A DNA stretch of 64,000 nucleotides, taken from assembly GCF_008638345.1 (NCBI RefSeq), contig NZ_VTVA01000003.1:281007-345006 (forward strand), read 5' to 3'. How positions within the stretch are numbered: the stretch's first letter is position 1; every line of letters starts with the position of its first letter. Of the stretch, positions 52,517-61,409 are shown piece by piece. This DNA comes from Pseudomonas saliphila. GTDB lineage: Bacteria > Pseudomonadota > Gammaproteobacteria > Pseudomonadales > Pseudomonadaceae. The position numbers and the translations under genes were made by a program. Below the pieces are notes generated by a model, which saw nothing but the letters and a program-made list of their open reading frames with translations, was not told where the DNA came from and ran no database searches.

Positions 52517-53107
52517 ATGAAAACCAAATTACGCAAAACTGCTGTTCCCGCAGTGGCCGCAGCAATCTTCAGCCTGATGTTTGCCGGTAGCGCCCAAGCT
52601 CATTGTGATGCTCTGGACGGTCCCGTGATTACCGAAGCCCGTGCGGCACTGGAGTCAGGCAATGTTAAGCCCTTGCTCAAATGGGTGCCGGCAAAGGATG
52701 AGGCCGAAATCAAAAGGGTATTCGCCGATGTGCTCCAAGTCCGCGGGCAAAGCGAAACTGCGAAACACATTGCCGATCAGCATTTGTTCTCGACGCTCGT
52801 TGAGGTTCATCGTGCCTCCGAAGGCGCACCCTTTACGGGCATCAAGCCTTCCGGACAGATTGATCCGGGTTTAATGGCGGCGGATGCGGCGTTGGAAAAC
52901 GGGCAAATTGATCGCCTCGTGGCAAATATAACCCGCAAGATCGAGAACGGTATTCGTGAGCGTTATCATGAGGCTCAGCGTGCAAGGGCCATGGCTGATC
53001 AAAGCGGCGATAAGGGGCGTGCCTTTGTCGCTGACTACGTCAATTACATGCACTATATAGAGGGCGTGCATGGCGCTGCTGGAGGGCAGGGGCACCAGGG
53101 GCACTAA
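52517..53107 (+). CDS. DUF6448-family periplasmic protein
   Basis: 196 residues; signal peptide to about residue 28 (AAIFSLMFAGSAQA), and the mature protein begins HCDALDGPVI, as in this family. The rest is helical (KPLLKWVPAKDEAEIKRVFA, GIRERYHEAQRARAMADQSG) and ends in a Gly/His tail GGQGHQGH that could bind metal. Function unknown. Start at ATG 52517 behind AAGAGG. The 204-bp gap from the AraC gene is AT-rich and may hold its own promoter. Confidence 0.8.
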   Translation: MKTKLRKTAVPAVAAAIFSLMFAGSAQAHCDALDGPVITEARAALESGNVKPLLKWVPAKDEAEIKRVFADVLQVRGQSETAKHIADQHLFSTLVEVHRASEGAPFTGIKPSGQIDPGLMAADAALENGQIDRLVANITRKIENGIRERYHEAQRARAMADQSGDKGRAFVADYVNYMHYIEGVHGAAGGQGHQGH

Positions 53108-53460
53108 TTCCTATCTTCACGCAGACGCAAAGCAGGCTGACGGCCTGCTTTGCCGTTGTATTCATTTCCAGTTTCGCCTTCGGCTGAATTGGTACCATCA
53201 TTCTATTAAGGCGCATCAAAAAACGGCTATTTGCATTCTAAGGTTGGATATTGAAATTTCATCCAGATGGCGACATTTCCGATTTGTGCAAAACTTGGTA
53301 GAAACTGGTTTGATAGTCAAGGTCGCCTAAAGACAACAGGACTAAACCGCTCCGCGGTAGTAGTGCCGCCCCCACCTCATTAATTATATTCTGATCTCGT
53401 TCCCCGCTTCTAAGCTGAAGGAAGGGCAATGTCGCCCTGAATTTACTCAGGAGTGAAACC
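53108..53460. other. Non-coding gap before the truncated integrase
   Basis: 353 bp with no gene. A ribosome site CAGGAG precedes the integrase ATG. The stretch from about 53,310 is probably the end region of the mobile unit to which that integrase belonged. Confidence 0.45.
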
Positions 53461-53836
53461 ATGAGTTACTTTGAAGGATCCAACCCCTTACGCCAACGCA
53501 TGATTGAAGATATGACCATGCGTAGGCTCAGTCCTAAAACGCAAATAGGCTACATCAGAGGCGTGAAGAAACTCGCTACCTTTTTGAAACGCTCGCCAGA
53601 GGATGCCACGGCTGAAGAATTGCGCCAATTCCAACTCACATTGGCCGAGCAAGGTACATCTAACATCACCATCAATGCCACGTTATCGGGTTTAACGTTC
53701 TTATTTCATAAGTCCTTGAATCGACCTGATGTGATGCTCAAAGTCAGCACCGTGCCGGTGCCAAGGAAGTTGCCGACGGTATTGAGTAAAGAGGAAGTCA
53801 AGCAACTGATTGATGCCACACATAGCATTAAATACA
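53461..53836 (+). pseudogene. Tyrosine integrase N-terminus, cut by an ISPpu12-like element
   Basis: About 125 codons of a XerC/IS91-associated-type integrase: the SAM-like core-binding domain (RQRMIEDMTMRRLSPKTQIG, LRQFQLTLAEQGTSNITINA) and the start of the catalytic domain (RKLPTVLSKEEVKQLIDAT). The frame enters the left inverted repeat of the insertion after HSIKY and stops soon after. The missing C-terminal half was not found to the right of the insertion. Confidence 0.88.
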
Positions 53837-53860
53837 GGGTATACGGATTTAATGGTTGAT
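53837..53860 (+). repeat. Left inverted repeat of the ISPpu12-like element
   Basis: GGGTATACGGATTTAATGGT plus TGAT; pairs with 57185-57208 with three mismatches. Confidence 0.88.
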
Positions 53861-53894
53861 GGGGCACCTTTACCCCACCAACCTGATACCATTA

Positions 53895-55184
53895 TCAGAT
53901 GGTTGATAGATCGACTCCGTAGTTGAGTTCCTCTGCGAAGTCCGGCAGTCCGTAACCGATGGTTTTCTTGTAGAAAGGAGAGACCTTCGCAGTCGGTGCC
54001 TTCTTCTTGTGCTTCGTGGTGTAGAGCATTCGTGCCCGCATCACCTCGAAGGAGTAACCGCGCCCTTCACGGTTCTTGTCCTTGGCCAGTCGGTTGATGG
54101 ACTCCGTGTAAGCGTTGGTGACGGGCATGTCCGTCTCGAAGTAGGTCATGGTCTCTTCGCGCCAGTTTCCCACTGCCCTGACCAGATCGCTCCAGACTTC
54201 CTTTTGGCCCTTCGGGATGGTGGCTATCCACTCGTCCAGGGCGGCTTCTGCCTGGAGCCGTGTGGTGGCGTCCCAGATGCCGTAGAAGCGCTCCTTGTGC
54301 TCGTAGGCGGCCAGCAGTTGCGGGAACGCGCCTGTCCAGGTCTCCATGATGAGGCGCTCCCGGTCTGAGACTTCGTGAGCGCGTTTCAGCAGGATTTTCC
54401 GGTCTCCCTTGAGAGTCCGGCTCTGGGACGGTTTCAGCTCCTTTCTGAGGCCCTTGCGCACTCTCTCTAGGGCATCGTTGGCCATGCGCACCACATGGAA
54501 CTTATCGACCACGATACGGGCCTGGGGCAGCACAGCCTTGACCGCTGCCCGGTAGGGGTTCCACATGTCCATGCTGACGATCTCGACCTTCTGCCGGTCT
54601 TTCAGCTTCATCAGGTAGTTGGTCACCACGTCCTGGCGGCGGGTGGCCAGCAGGTCGAGCAGGGTTCGCTCCTCAATGTTGGTCAGAATGCAGCGGTAGC
54701 GCTTGTTCAGGTATAGCTCGTCAATGCCCAGGATGCGGGGCGTCTCGAAGCGGTGCCAGCGCCCCAGGAACTCGGCGCGGGCGTTGAAGATGTCGCGCAC
54801 CGTCTTCTCGTCCAGGCCGGTCTGTGCCGCCACAAAGGTGTAGGGGTGGTTGAAGGATTCCTTCTCCACGTACTCATGCAGCCGCAGTGTCATACGGAAT
54901 CCGTCCACCATCTCCGGTAGCTGGGGCCTGAATGTTGTCTTGCAGGCCCGGCAGGTGTATCGGCGGCGGACCACCCAGAGAGTGACCCGCTTGCCGTGGA
55001 TGGGCAGATCACGATAGGGAACGTCACGCTTGCCGAACCGTACGAACTCACCCTGCACGCCGCATTCCTCGCAGGCGATGGGATCGGGCACGTCCACCTG
55101 GAAGTGCATTTCGTCGTCGGTTGATTTGCAGCCCAGTACTTGGTATTGCGGCAGGTGAAGGATGTTGTCGGGAAGTTCGGTCAT
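53895..55184 (-). CDS. tnpA: ISL3-family transposase (ISPpu12 TnpA type)
   Basis: 429 residues. N-terminal zinc-finger cysteines (CEECGVQ and CRACKTTF), then a DDE ISL3 core: first Asp in ILGIDELYLNKRYRCIL, second in VSMDMWNPYRAAVKAVLP with IVVDKFHVVRMAND, Glu in YTESINRLAKDKNREG. Full length. Transcribed after lspA on the same strand. Confidence 0.93.
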   Translation of the reverse strand: MTELPDNILHLPQYQVLGCKSTDDEMHFQVDVPDPIACEECGVQGEFVRFGKRDVPYRDLPIHGKRVTLWVVRRRYTCRACKTTFRPQLPEMVDGFRMTLRLHEYVEKESFNHPYTFVAAQTGLDEKTVRDIFNARAEFLGRWHRFETPRILGIDELYLNKRYRCILTNIEERTLLDLLATRRQDVVTNYLMKLKDRQKVEIVSMDMWNPYRAAVKAVLPQARIVVDKFHVVRMANDALERVRKGLRKELKPSQSRTLKGDRKILLKRAHEVSDRERLIMETWTGAFPQLLAAYEHKERFYGIWDATTRLQAEAALDEWIATIPKGQKEVWSDLVRAVGNWREETMTYFETDMPVTNAYTESINRLAKDKNREGRGYSFEVMRARMLYTTKHKKKAPTAKVSPFYKKTIGYGLPDFAEELNYGVDLSTI

Positions 55185-55205
55185 GGTGTTGTATAGGCGT
55201 AGGTG

Positions 55206-55718
55206 TCAGTCAGATCCATCCGACTCGGCATTGGTGTTTGCTTTTTTACCCAACAAGCTGCTGGAAACGAAAAGTAAGGCACCGAGGACAATTGCAATAT
55301 CAGCCAGGTTGAAGGCCGGCCAATGCCAGTCTCGCCAATAGAAATCAAAGGAATCCACAACATAGCCGCGAAAGACCCGGTCAATCAGGTTGCCCATGGC
55401 GCCACCGAGGATAAGACTGTAAGCGATGGCTTCTCCTTTATGACGATTTTCAAGGATCAGCTTGATCAGAAAAATCGAGACCACTACCGCGATTCCGATA
55501 AAAAAGTAGCGCTGCCAGCCTCCACCATTCGCAAAAAGACTGAATGCGGCACCGGTGTTCCATAGGTGCACCCAGTTAAAGAACGGGGTCACCGAAACAT
55601 ACTCGCCATAGGCCATTGATTGCTGCACCAGCCACTTTACAGCCTGATCAGACGCTGCCAGCAGGCCCGATATGGACAATAGGGCATACGGCGAGAGCTT
55701 TTTGCCAATAATGAGCAT
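55206..55718 (-). CDS. lspA: Signal peptidase II (element-borne LspA)
   Basis: 170-residue four-helix inner-membrane aspartyl protease that removes lipoprotein signal peptides. Catalytic Asp residues in GGAMGNLIDRVFRGYVVDSFDF and FNLADIAIVLGA. This copy belongs to the metal module of the element, next to a cation transporter; it is not the chromosomal housekeeping lspA. Starts 3 bp before the transporter stop, so coupled to it. Confidence 0.95.
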   Translation of the reverse strand: MLIIGKKLSPYALLSISGLLAASDQAVKWLVQQSMAYGEYVSVTPFFNWVHLWNTGAAFSLFANGGGWQRYFFIGIAVVVSIFLIKLILENRHKGEAIAYSLILGGAMGNLIDRVFRGYVVDSFDFYWRDWHWPAFNLADIAIVLGALLFVSSSLLGKKANTNAESDGSD

Positions 55719-55721
55719 TAT

Positions 55722-56618
55722 TTAACCCTTCAACGCCAAAATGCGTCTGGCACCGTTAAGTACAATGCCCCCCGCGATGGTGCCGATAATCAGATCCGGA
55801 TAATTGGAACCGGTCCACGCGACCAGGGCGCCGGCGGTGATGACCCCCAGGTTGATCACCACGTCGTTGGCCGAGAATATCCAGCTTGCCTTCATGTGCG
55901 CCCCGCCTTCCCGATGTTTGGATATGAGCAGCAGACAACTGGTATTGGCAATCAATGCGACGAATGCGATAGCCATCATCACCAGCGATTCAGGCTCACT
56001 ACCGAATACAAAGCGTCTCACCACCTCTACGAGCACGCCCACAGCCAAGATCAGTTGCAGTACACCAGCAAGATGCGCGGCACGTACCTGCATTTTCACG
56101 CTATGTCCAACCGCATAAAGGGCAAGCCCGTACACCGCCGCATCGGCAAAATTGTCCAGGGATTCTCCAATCAGGCCGGTGGACCGGGCGATCAGACCGG
56201 CAGTCATTTCCACCACGAACAGAAGTGCATTGATGCCGAGCAACCAGCGCAGGGTCCCGGATTCTTGCTTAGCAGAAGCTGCCGAAAACTCGGCGGCCTT
56301 GATGGTCTCCGGATTTGCAGCGACGGTTTCCTGAAGCGAGGCGCCTAGCCCCAAGGTCTTCAGTTTCGAGGTGACGGGCTCGACCTCGCCGTCATGCACG
56401 ACCTTCAGCCGGCGGTTCGACAAGTCGAAGGACAGCGCCCGAATCTCCTCAAAGCCGTTCAGGGCTAGGCGAATCATTCGTTCTTCTGATGGACAGTCCA
56501 TCTTCGGCACGGCATAAACACTGACCCATCTCCCTGGCGCCTCGGAGGAGGCCTGTATATCGGCATCCGCTGCGGACGTTGCATCACCGCCACAGGCGCC
56601 ACCACAGGATTTGCTCAT
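55722..56618 (-). CDS. CDF-family heavy-metal efflux transporter with HMA-like N-terminus
   Basis: 298 residues. A Cys/Gly-rich start (CGGACGG), then a heavy-metal-associated-like domain (VPKMDCPSEERMIRLALNGF) and six membrane helices of the cation diffusion facilitator type, with metal-site Asp residues in GESLDNFADAAVYGLAL and SANDVVINLGVITAG. Equals orf1 (CzcD-like) of ISPpu12; substrate probably Zn, Cd or Pb. ATG 56618; its promoter is MerR-type with a 19-bp spacer. Confidence 0.9.
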   Translation of the reverse strand: MSKSCGGACGGDATSAADADIQASSEAPGRWVSVYAVPKMDCPSEERMIRLALNGFEEIRALSFDLSNRRLKVVHDGEVEPVTSKLKTLGLGASLQETVAANPETIKAAEFSAASAKQESGTLRWLLGINALLFVVEMTAGLIARSTGLIGESLDNFADAAVYGLALYAVGHSVKMQVRAAHLAGVLQLILAVGVLVEVVRRFVFGSEPESLVMMAIAFVALIANTSCLLLISKHREGGAHMKASWIFSANDVVINLGVITAGALVAWTGSNYPDLIIGTIAGGIVLNGARRILALKG

Positions 56619-56651
56619 GATACGACTCCACTTGAACAATGTTGTGGTACC

Positions 56652-56682
56652 ATTTAAAACTATAAAGCTACTATAAGGTCAA
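56652..56682 (-). promoter_or_regulatory. MerR-type promoter with 19-bp spacer
   Basis: On the minus strand -35 TTGACC (56682-56677), 19-bp spacer containing the dyad CTTATAGTAGCTTTATAG, -10 TTAAAT (56657-56652). The overlong spacer is the sign of promoters untwisted by MerR-family activators such as CadR, ZntR or PbrR. Drives the transporter and lspA. Confidence 0.82.
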
Positions 56683-56713
56683 TAGAGTAAAGAATCCGTT
56701 GGGGAGGAGGCTG

Positions 56714-57121
56714 ATGCGCATTGGTCAGTTGGCGCAGTTGGTAGGGGTCGAAACACAGACGATCCGCTTCTATGAACAGCAGGGCTTGTTGCCGCCGCCT
56801 GATCGGCAGGACAACGGTTACCGTGTCTATACCGAGAAGCATGGTGAGGGGCTGGCCTTCATCCGTCGCTGCAGAATCCTGGGCCTGTCACTGGCTGAGA
56901 TTCACGAACTACAGAGCTATGAGGACGACCCTCATCAGCCTTGTACCGCCGTCAACGCCTTGCTCGATGATCACATCTCTCATGTGCGGTCGCAGATAAC
57001 CGCTCTGCAAGCGCTTGAGAAACAACTCGTTTCACTGAGAGCGAGTTGCAACGATGACCGGGAAGTTGAGGCGTGTGGGGTTCTTGCTGGAATTAGCGAA
57101 GGAAACATGCACCAGCAGTAG
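56714..57121 (+). CDS. MerR-family heavy-metal regulator (CadR/PbrR-like)
   Basis: 135 residues. Winged helix MRIGQLAQLVGVETQTIRFY, dimerisation helix, and cysteines Cys82 (HQPCTAV; residue number approximate), CNDDREVEACGVL near the C-terminus, the metal-binding set of the CadR/PbrR branch. Divergent from the transporter and expected to control the 19-bp-spacer promoter. ATG 56714 has AGGAGG just upstream. Confidence 0.9.
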   Translation: MRIGQLAQLVGVETQTIRFYEQQGLLPPPDRQDNGYRVYTEKHGEGLAFIRRCRILGLSLAEIHELQSYEDDPHQPCTAVNALLDDHISHVRSQITALQALEKQLVSLRASCNDDREVEACGVLAGISEGNMHQQ

Positions 57122-57184
57122 GTGAAGCATCAACCAGATAATCCGATGAGATGCCGGTCTGTCTCACTCTCATGCAAAGGTAAG

Positions 57185-57208
57185 ATCAACCATTTAATCC
57201 GCTTACCC
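57185..57208 (-). repeat. Right inverted repeat of the ISPpu12-like element
   Basis: On the minus strand GGGTAAGCGGATTAAATGGT plus TGAT, matching the left end at 21 of 24 positions. Confidence 0.88.
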
Positions 57209-57298
57209 CGCGCGATCTGGGGGAAGTAGTGGTTGACGGTTCGGAGGTTGGTAGATTGGCAGTCGCCAAACAAACCGATCCCCTTCCTCTTCCCCGTC

Positions 57299-58510
57299 AT
57301 GTGCGATGCTATGTTGGGCGTGGTCTTCTGGGAAGGCCGCCTCGTCGATTCATGCCAGGAGCGAGCCGACGGTTCGCTGCTTCTCACCCTCTCTGAAGAC
57401 CCCTCACACCGCCGGCGATGTGGGCGCTGCGGTAGCGACTGTGTTCTGCTCCACGAGCGCCGGCGACGCCGGGTGCGCGATCGAGACTGGTTCGATCGAC
57501 GCGTCTGGCTGGATGTGCCGATTCGCCGCCTCGACTGTTACCAGTGTGGCGCACGGGCGGCCGAGCGCCTGAGCTGGCTCGACACGGGTGAGCGCATCAC
57601 ACACCGATTACGCGCCTGGATCGAGGCGCTGGTGCTGATCCTGCCGATCGCCCACGTCGCCCAACTCACGGGCTTGCACTGGCACACCATCAAGCGCATC
57701 GACCATCGGCGTCTGCAGACCCGGTATGGCGCTTTCGATGCGCAGGGCGTGCGTCGGTTGGTGATGGACGAGTTCGCGCTGCACAAGGGGCACCGCTACG
57801 CGACGGTGATCATGGATGCCGAACGTATGCGCGTGTTGTGGGTCGGCGAAGGCAACAGCCGCGAGGCGATCCGGCCCTTCTTCGAATTGCTGGGCAAAGA
57901 GGGCTGTCAGCACATCGAGGCGGTCGCAATGGACATGAACACCGCCTTCGATCTGGAGGTGCGCGCCCATTGCCCGAACGCCGAAGTCGTCTATGACTTG
58001 TTCCATGTCGTCGCCCGCTTTGGTCGGGAGGTCGTCGACCGGGTGCGCGTCGATCAGGCCAATGCCTTGCGCAGTGCGCCCGCACAACGTCAGGTCATCA
58101 AGCGCTCGCGCTGGTTGCTGCTGCGCAACCGCGACAACCTGGGCAACGAGCAGGCGGTCAAGCTCGAGGAACTGCTGGCGGCCAACGCACCGCTGGCTAC
58201 CGTCTATCTGCTGAAGACCGCCATCAAGGAAATCTGGTTTGCGCCATCGGTCAGAGACGGCGCCCGAAGATGGAAAGACTGGTACCGCCTGGCGATCGAA
58301 AGCGGCATCGCGCCGGCGATCGCCTTTGCAAAGCGACTGCGAAAGTACCTGCGTGGCATCCTCGCCTCAGCCATCTTTCCCTTGAACACCAGCATTCTCG
58401 AGGGCGTCAACAACCGCATTAAGGTCATCAAGCGTATGGCCTACGGGTTCCGGGATTCAGCCTATTTCTTCCTGAAGATCAAGGCCGCCTTCCCCGGAAA
58501 GGCGCGATGA
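57299..58510 (+). CDS. tnpA: ISL3-family transposase, second and distinct copy
   Basis: 403 residues, not closely similar to the ISPpu12-type transposase. Zinc-finger cysteines (CGRCGSDC, CYQCGARA), DDE residues in LVMDEFALHKGHRYATV, AVAMDMNTAFDLEVRAHCP with YDLFHVVARFGREV, and ILEGVNNRIKVIKRMAYG. It begins 90 bp beyond the ISPpu12-like right repeat and its 3' end abuts a truncated DUF336 gene. I could not define its inverted repeats by eye. Confidence 0.92.
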   Translation: MCDAMLGVVFWEGRLVDSCQERADGSLLLTLSEDPSHRRRCGRCGSDCVLLHERRRRRVRDRDWFDRRVWLDVPIRRLDCYQCGARAAERLSWLDTGERITHRLRAWIEALVLILPIAHVAQLTGLHWHTIKRIDHRRLQTRYGAFDAQGVRRLVMDEFALHKGHRYATVIMDAERMRVLWVGEGNSREAIRPFFELLGKEGCQHIEAVAMDMNTAFDLEVRAHCPNAEVVYDLFHVVARFGREVVDRVRVDQANALRSAPAQRQVIKRSRWLLLRNRDNLGNEQAVKLEELLAANAPLATVYLLKTAIKEIWFAPSVRDGARRWKDWYRLAIESGIAPAIAFAKRLRKYLRGILASAIFPLNTSILEGVNNRIKVIKRMAYGFRDSAYFFLKIKAAFPGKAR

Positions 58511-58512
58511 AC

Positions 58513-58635
58513 CATATTGATCGCCAGGCCCAGGGCTTCAGCCTGGCCTTGCGCGGCGTCGATCATGGCCAGTATCGCCGTGGCGCGCAGCATGGGCTGT
58601 GTCACGATGATTTCTGCGGCAAGCGGGGTCGTCAT
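58513..58635 (-). pseudogene. GlcG/HbpS-like (DUF336) protein, truncated by the ISL3 copy
   Basis: About 41 codons from MTTPLAAEIIVTQPMLRATA through AQGQAEALGLAINMV, the typical N-terminus of GlcG/HbpS haem-binding-like proteins, then the frame runs into the IS end. The rest is absent. It follows the acid phosphatase gene on the same strand. Confidence 0.7.
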
Positions 58636-58685
58636 TGAGCGTCTCTCGGGGTGGTTGCAGGAAAAGGGCGGAACGATGCGAAGGC

Positions 58686-59516
58686 TTACTGGCCTGACCT
58701 TGCCGTGCTGCAATTCGCTGGCGTGGCCGTGCCCTGGCTTTCCAGCGCCGCAATTTCTTGCTTGGCAAGCGCCATCTGCGCCAGGAAGGTCGGGTCTGTA
58801 TGCAGGGTGGCCACGGAGGCAGCGCCCATCAGGCGGCCGGCGTCCACATCGCTTTGCCAGTGCACGCCGCACACGACCCGGCTCTGGCCGTAGTCGTAGG
58901 CGCGCTGGAAGAGCGCGTCGGCACGGTTGGGCATCAGCTCGGCCAGCACCAGGCCCCAGGCCCAGCCCAGGGCGGCATGGCCGGAGGGGTAGGAGCCGTT
59001 CTTGGCCAGTGACGCTTCTTCTTCCGGCGTACAGCTGGCCTGCTTGTTATAAACAAAGGGACGGGTGCGGTTGTAGTGATCCTTGGCCTTGAAGGTCGAG
59101 AGGGCCGAATCGGTCATGACGCGGCGCAACAGGGTTTCCAGGTGTGGCGTCGCATCGCTGTTGAGGGGAATGCCGGCTGCGCAGTGGAAGGCTTCCGTCG
59201 CCTGCGGGAACTTCAGGCGCGCATCACTGCGAGCCAGGTCGCCACGCGGCTGGTCGAGCAGGACGCGGGTGCTGGTAAAGGCCAGTTCGTCGGTATCAAA
59301 GGTCGGGGTGCCTGGCTGCGGCGGCGCTGGCAGCAGCGCCAGGCTGTCGGGCAGGTTCTCTATGGGCAGGTAGCCGCGCATCAGGCCGTGGTGCAGCGAG
59401 GCCTCACCGATACTGGCAGGGTCGGTAGGAGGGGCTTTGCTCGTGGTGCTACAGGCTGCGAGGGACAGCAGGCTGCTCAGAACGAGCGCAATGGGGGCAG
59501 GGTGGCGAAGGTTCAT
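58686..59516 (-). CDS. Class A non-specific acid phosphatase, lipoprotein
   Basis: 276 residues. Lipoprotein signal with lipobox LAAC (Cys22), then the PAP2/class A signature: KAKDHYNRTRP (KX6RP), SYPSGHA (PSGH) and SRVVCGVHWQSD (SRX5HX3D). Releases phosphate from organic phosphoesters in the periplasm or on the outer membrane. Start at ATG 59516 (MNLRHPAPIA). High GC; acquired with the neighbouring mobile DNA. Confidence 0.92.
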   Translation of the reverse strand: MNLRHPAPIALVLSSLLSLAACSTTSKAPPTDPASIGEASLHHGLMRGYLPIENLPDSLALLPAPPQPGTPTFDTDELAFTSTRVLLDQPRGDLARSDARLKFPQATEAFHCAAGIPLNSDATPHLETLLRRVMTDSALSTFKAKDHYNRTRPFVYNKQASCTPEEEASLAKNGSYPSGHAALGWAWGLVLAELMPNRADALFQRAYDYGQSRVVCGVHWQSDVDAGRLMGAASVATLHTDPTFLAQMALAKQEIAALESQGTATPANCSTARSGQ

Positions 59517-59618
59517 TGTTGTTCTCGGCAGATGGGTTTCAGTGGCGGCTTGGTGGTGCATCTGTGGGCTGCCCGGTAGTTGAGGAAATGCTTCATGACG
59601 GACACCCCGAACGGTCAC

Positions 59619-60731
59619 TCATTGCTTGACCATCGAGTACTGGAATAGGTCCTGCCCCAGGATGACCGGCCCGGAAAAATACTTCTTGACCGCCGCGACG
59701 AACTCGACGAAGTACTTCGGCGACACATCTCCCGGGACCACGTGAGACAGGATCACGAGCTTCACACCGGCTTTGGCAGCCATCTTCCCAACCTCTTCGG
59801 GAGACAAATGCTGCTGTTCCATGCGGAATCTGATTTGTTCCGGGTTGGGTGCCTTGGTGATTCCAACGCCCTCCCGGGACTCGGTCGTCAGGAGCTTGAA
59901 ATCGAGCACCTCGCTGACGAGAACATCGGCTCCTTCCGCCAATTTCGTGATGTTCTCGCTCGGACCGCTGTCGCCGGTAAAGACCACCGAACCGCTCGGC
60001 GTATCGAATCGATATGCAAAGCTGAAGTCGCCGTTCTTCGCAATGGGGCCCGGCATCGGAATTCCGAAATGCGTGTTCTCAATGGCGGTCACCTTCACGG
60101 TGCCATCATTGAAGAACGCTCCGGGCTTTTCGATCGTTCGCACAGAGAACACCTCCGGCGGCAATTTCATCGTCCCGAAAGCGGGCGCGTCGGTATCCCG
60201 CGCCAAGACGCTCAGGAACTTCATCGAACCCTCGAAGAGAGTTGAGGTGTCCGGCGGTCCGTAGATTTCGACAAACGGCTTCGTCGTGCTCCTGTCCATG
60301 TAGTACTTGTCGTGAAAGAACCACCCGTTGAACCAACTTTGCGACATGAACGCCGTCAATCCCGCCGTGTGGTCCAAGTGGCGGTGAGTCAGAAACACCT
60401 TTCTGACGGTATAGGGCGGCACGCCAGCTTTGATGAGCCTGGGCACCACACCATCGCCAGCATCGATCAGATAGTGCACACCATTGACGGTGAGCAGCGT
60501 CGAGGACTGCGCACGCCTGCCACTCGGGTCTGGCGTGCCGCCCTTCGTCCCGAGAAGCGTGATCGTCGTTGCCTGTTGCGCGCTAGCCGCCGGGTTGATC
60601 ATCGGCTGGTCGCGATTGGGCTCGAGGTTGGCGTTCGCATCCGCCGCGTTTGCAGTGGGTTGGAAGACGACCGCGCAGCAAACCAATGCTGAAGCGATCA
60701 AGTTCCCCTTCGTCCTTTCGACCGTATTCAT
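59619..60731 (-). CDS. Secreted metallo-beta-lactamase-fold hydrolase
   Basis: 370 residues. Signal peptide to about residue 29 (LVCCAVVFQPTANA). Zinc motif THRHLDHTAG (HxHxDH) about residue 117, later His/Asp ligands in VFTGDSGPSENITKLAEGAD and VKLVILSHVVPGD. Overall similar to RNase Z/arylsulphatase-like MBL proteins, but exported; substrate unknown. AGGAAC precedes the ATG. The stop is 103 bp from the acid phosphatase start. Confidence 0.82.
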   Translation of the reverse strand: MNTVERTKGNLIASALVCCAVVFQPTANAADANANLEPNRDQPMINPAASAQQATTITLLGTKGGTPDPSGRRAQSSTLLTVNGVHYLIDAGDGVVPRLIKAGVPPYTVRKVFLTHRHLDHTAGLTAFMSQSWFNGWFFHDKYYMDRSTTKPFVEIYGPPDTSTLFEGSMKFLSVLARDTDAPAFGTMKLPPEVFSVRTIEKPGAFFNDGTVKVTAIENTHFGIPMPGPIAKNGDFSFAYRFDTPSGSVVFTGDSGPSENITKLAEGADVLVSEVLDFKLLTTESREGVGITKAPNPEQIRFRMEQQHLSPEEVGKMAAKAGVKLVILSHVVPGDVSPKYFVEFVAAVKKYFSGPVILGQDLFQYSMVKQ

Positions 60732-60788
60732 TGTCTTGTTCCTGTTGGAAGATCTTGTGGAATGCTTGTGGTTCTGCGCGACGGCGGG

Positions 60789-61346
<558 letters not shown>

Positions 61347-61373
61347 TTATTATTACAAGCCGTGTCTAATAAC

Positions 61374-61397
61374 AAAGGCCGCCCTAAGACGGCCTTT
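61374..61397 (-). terminator. Terminator downstream of the DUF1329 gene
   Basis: 8-bp perfect stem AAAGGCCG / CGGCCTTT with an 8-base loop, 13 bp beyond the DUF1329 stop on the minus strand. Confidence 0.72.
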
Positions 61398-61409
61398 GCT
61401 TACCCTTTA

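Larger units (their letters stand above)
53837..57208. mobile_element. ISPpu12-like ISL3-family element with passenger metal genes
   Basis: About 3.37 kb bounded by 24-bp inverted repeats (left GGGTATACGGATTTAATGGT..., right GGGTAAGCGGATTAAATGGT... read inward; 21 of 24 match). The content, in order, is an ISL3 transposase, lspA, a CzcD-type cation transporter and a divergent MerR regulator, the gene set known from ISPpu12 of the TOL plasmid. No 8-bp target duplication is visible (left flank TAAATACA, right CGCGCGAT), consistent with later rearrangement next to the second ISL3 copy. Confidence 0.9.
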
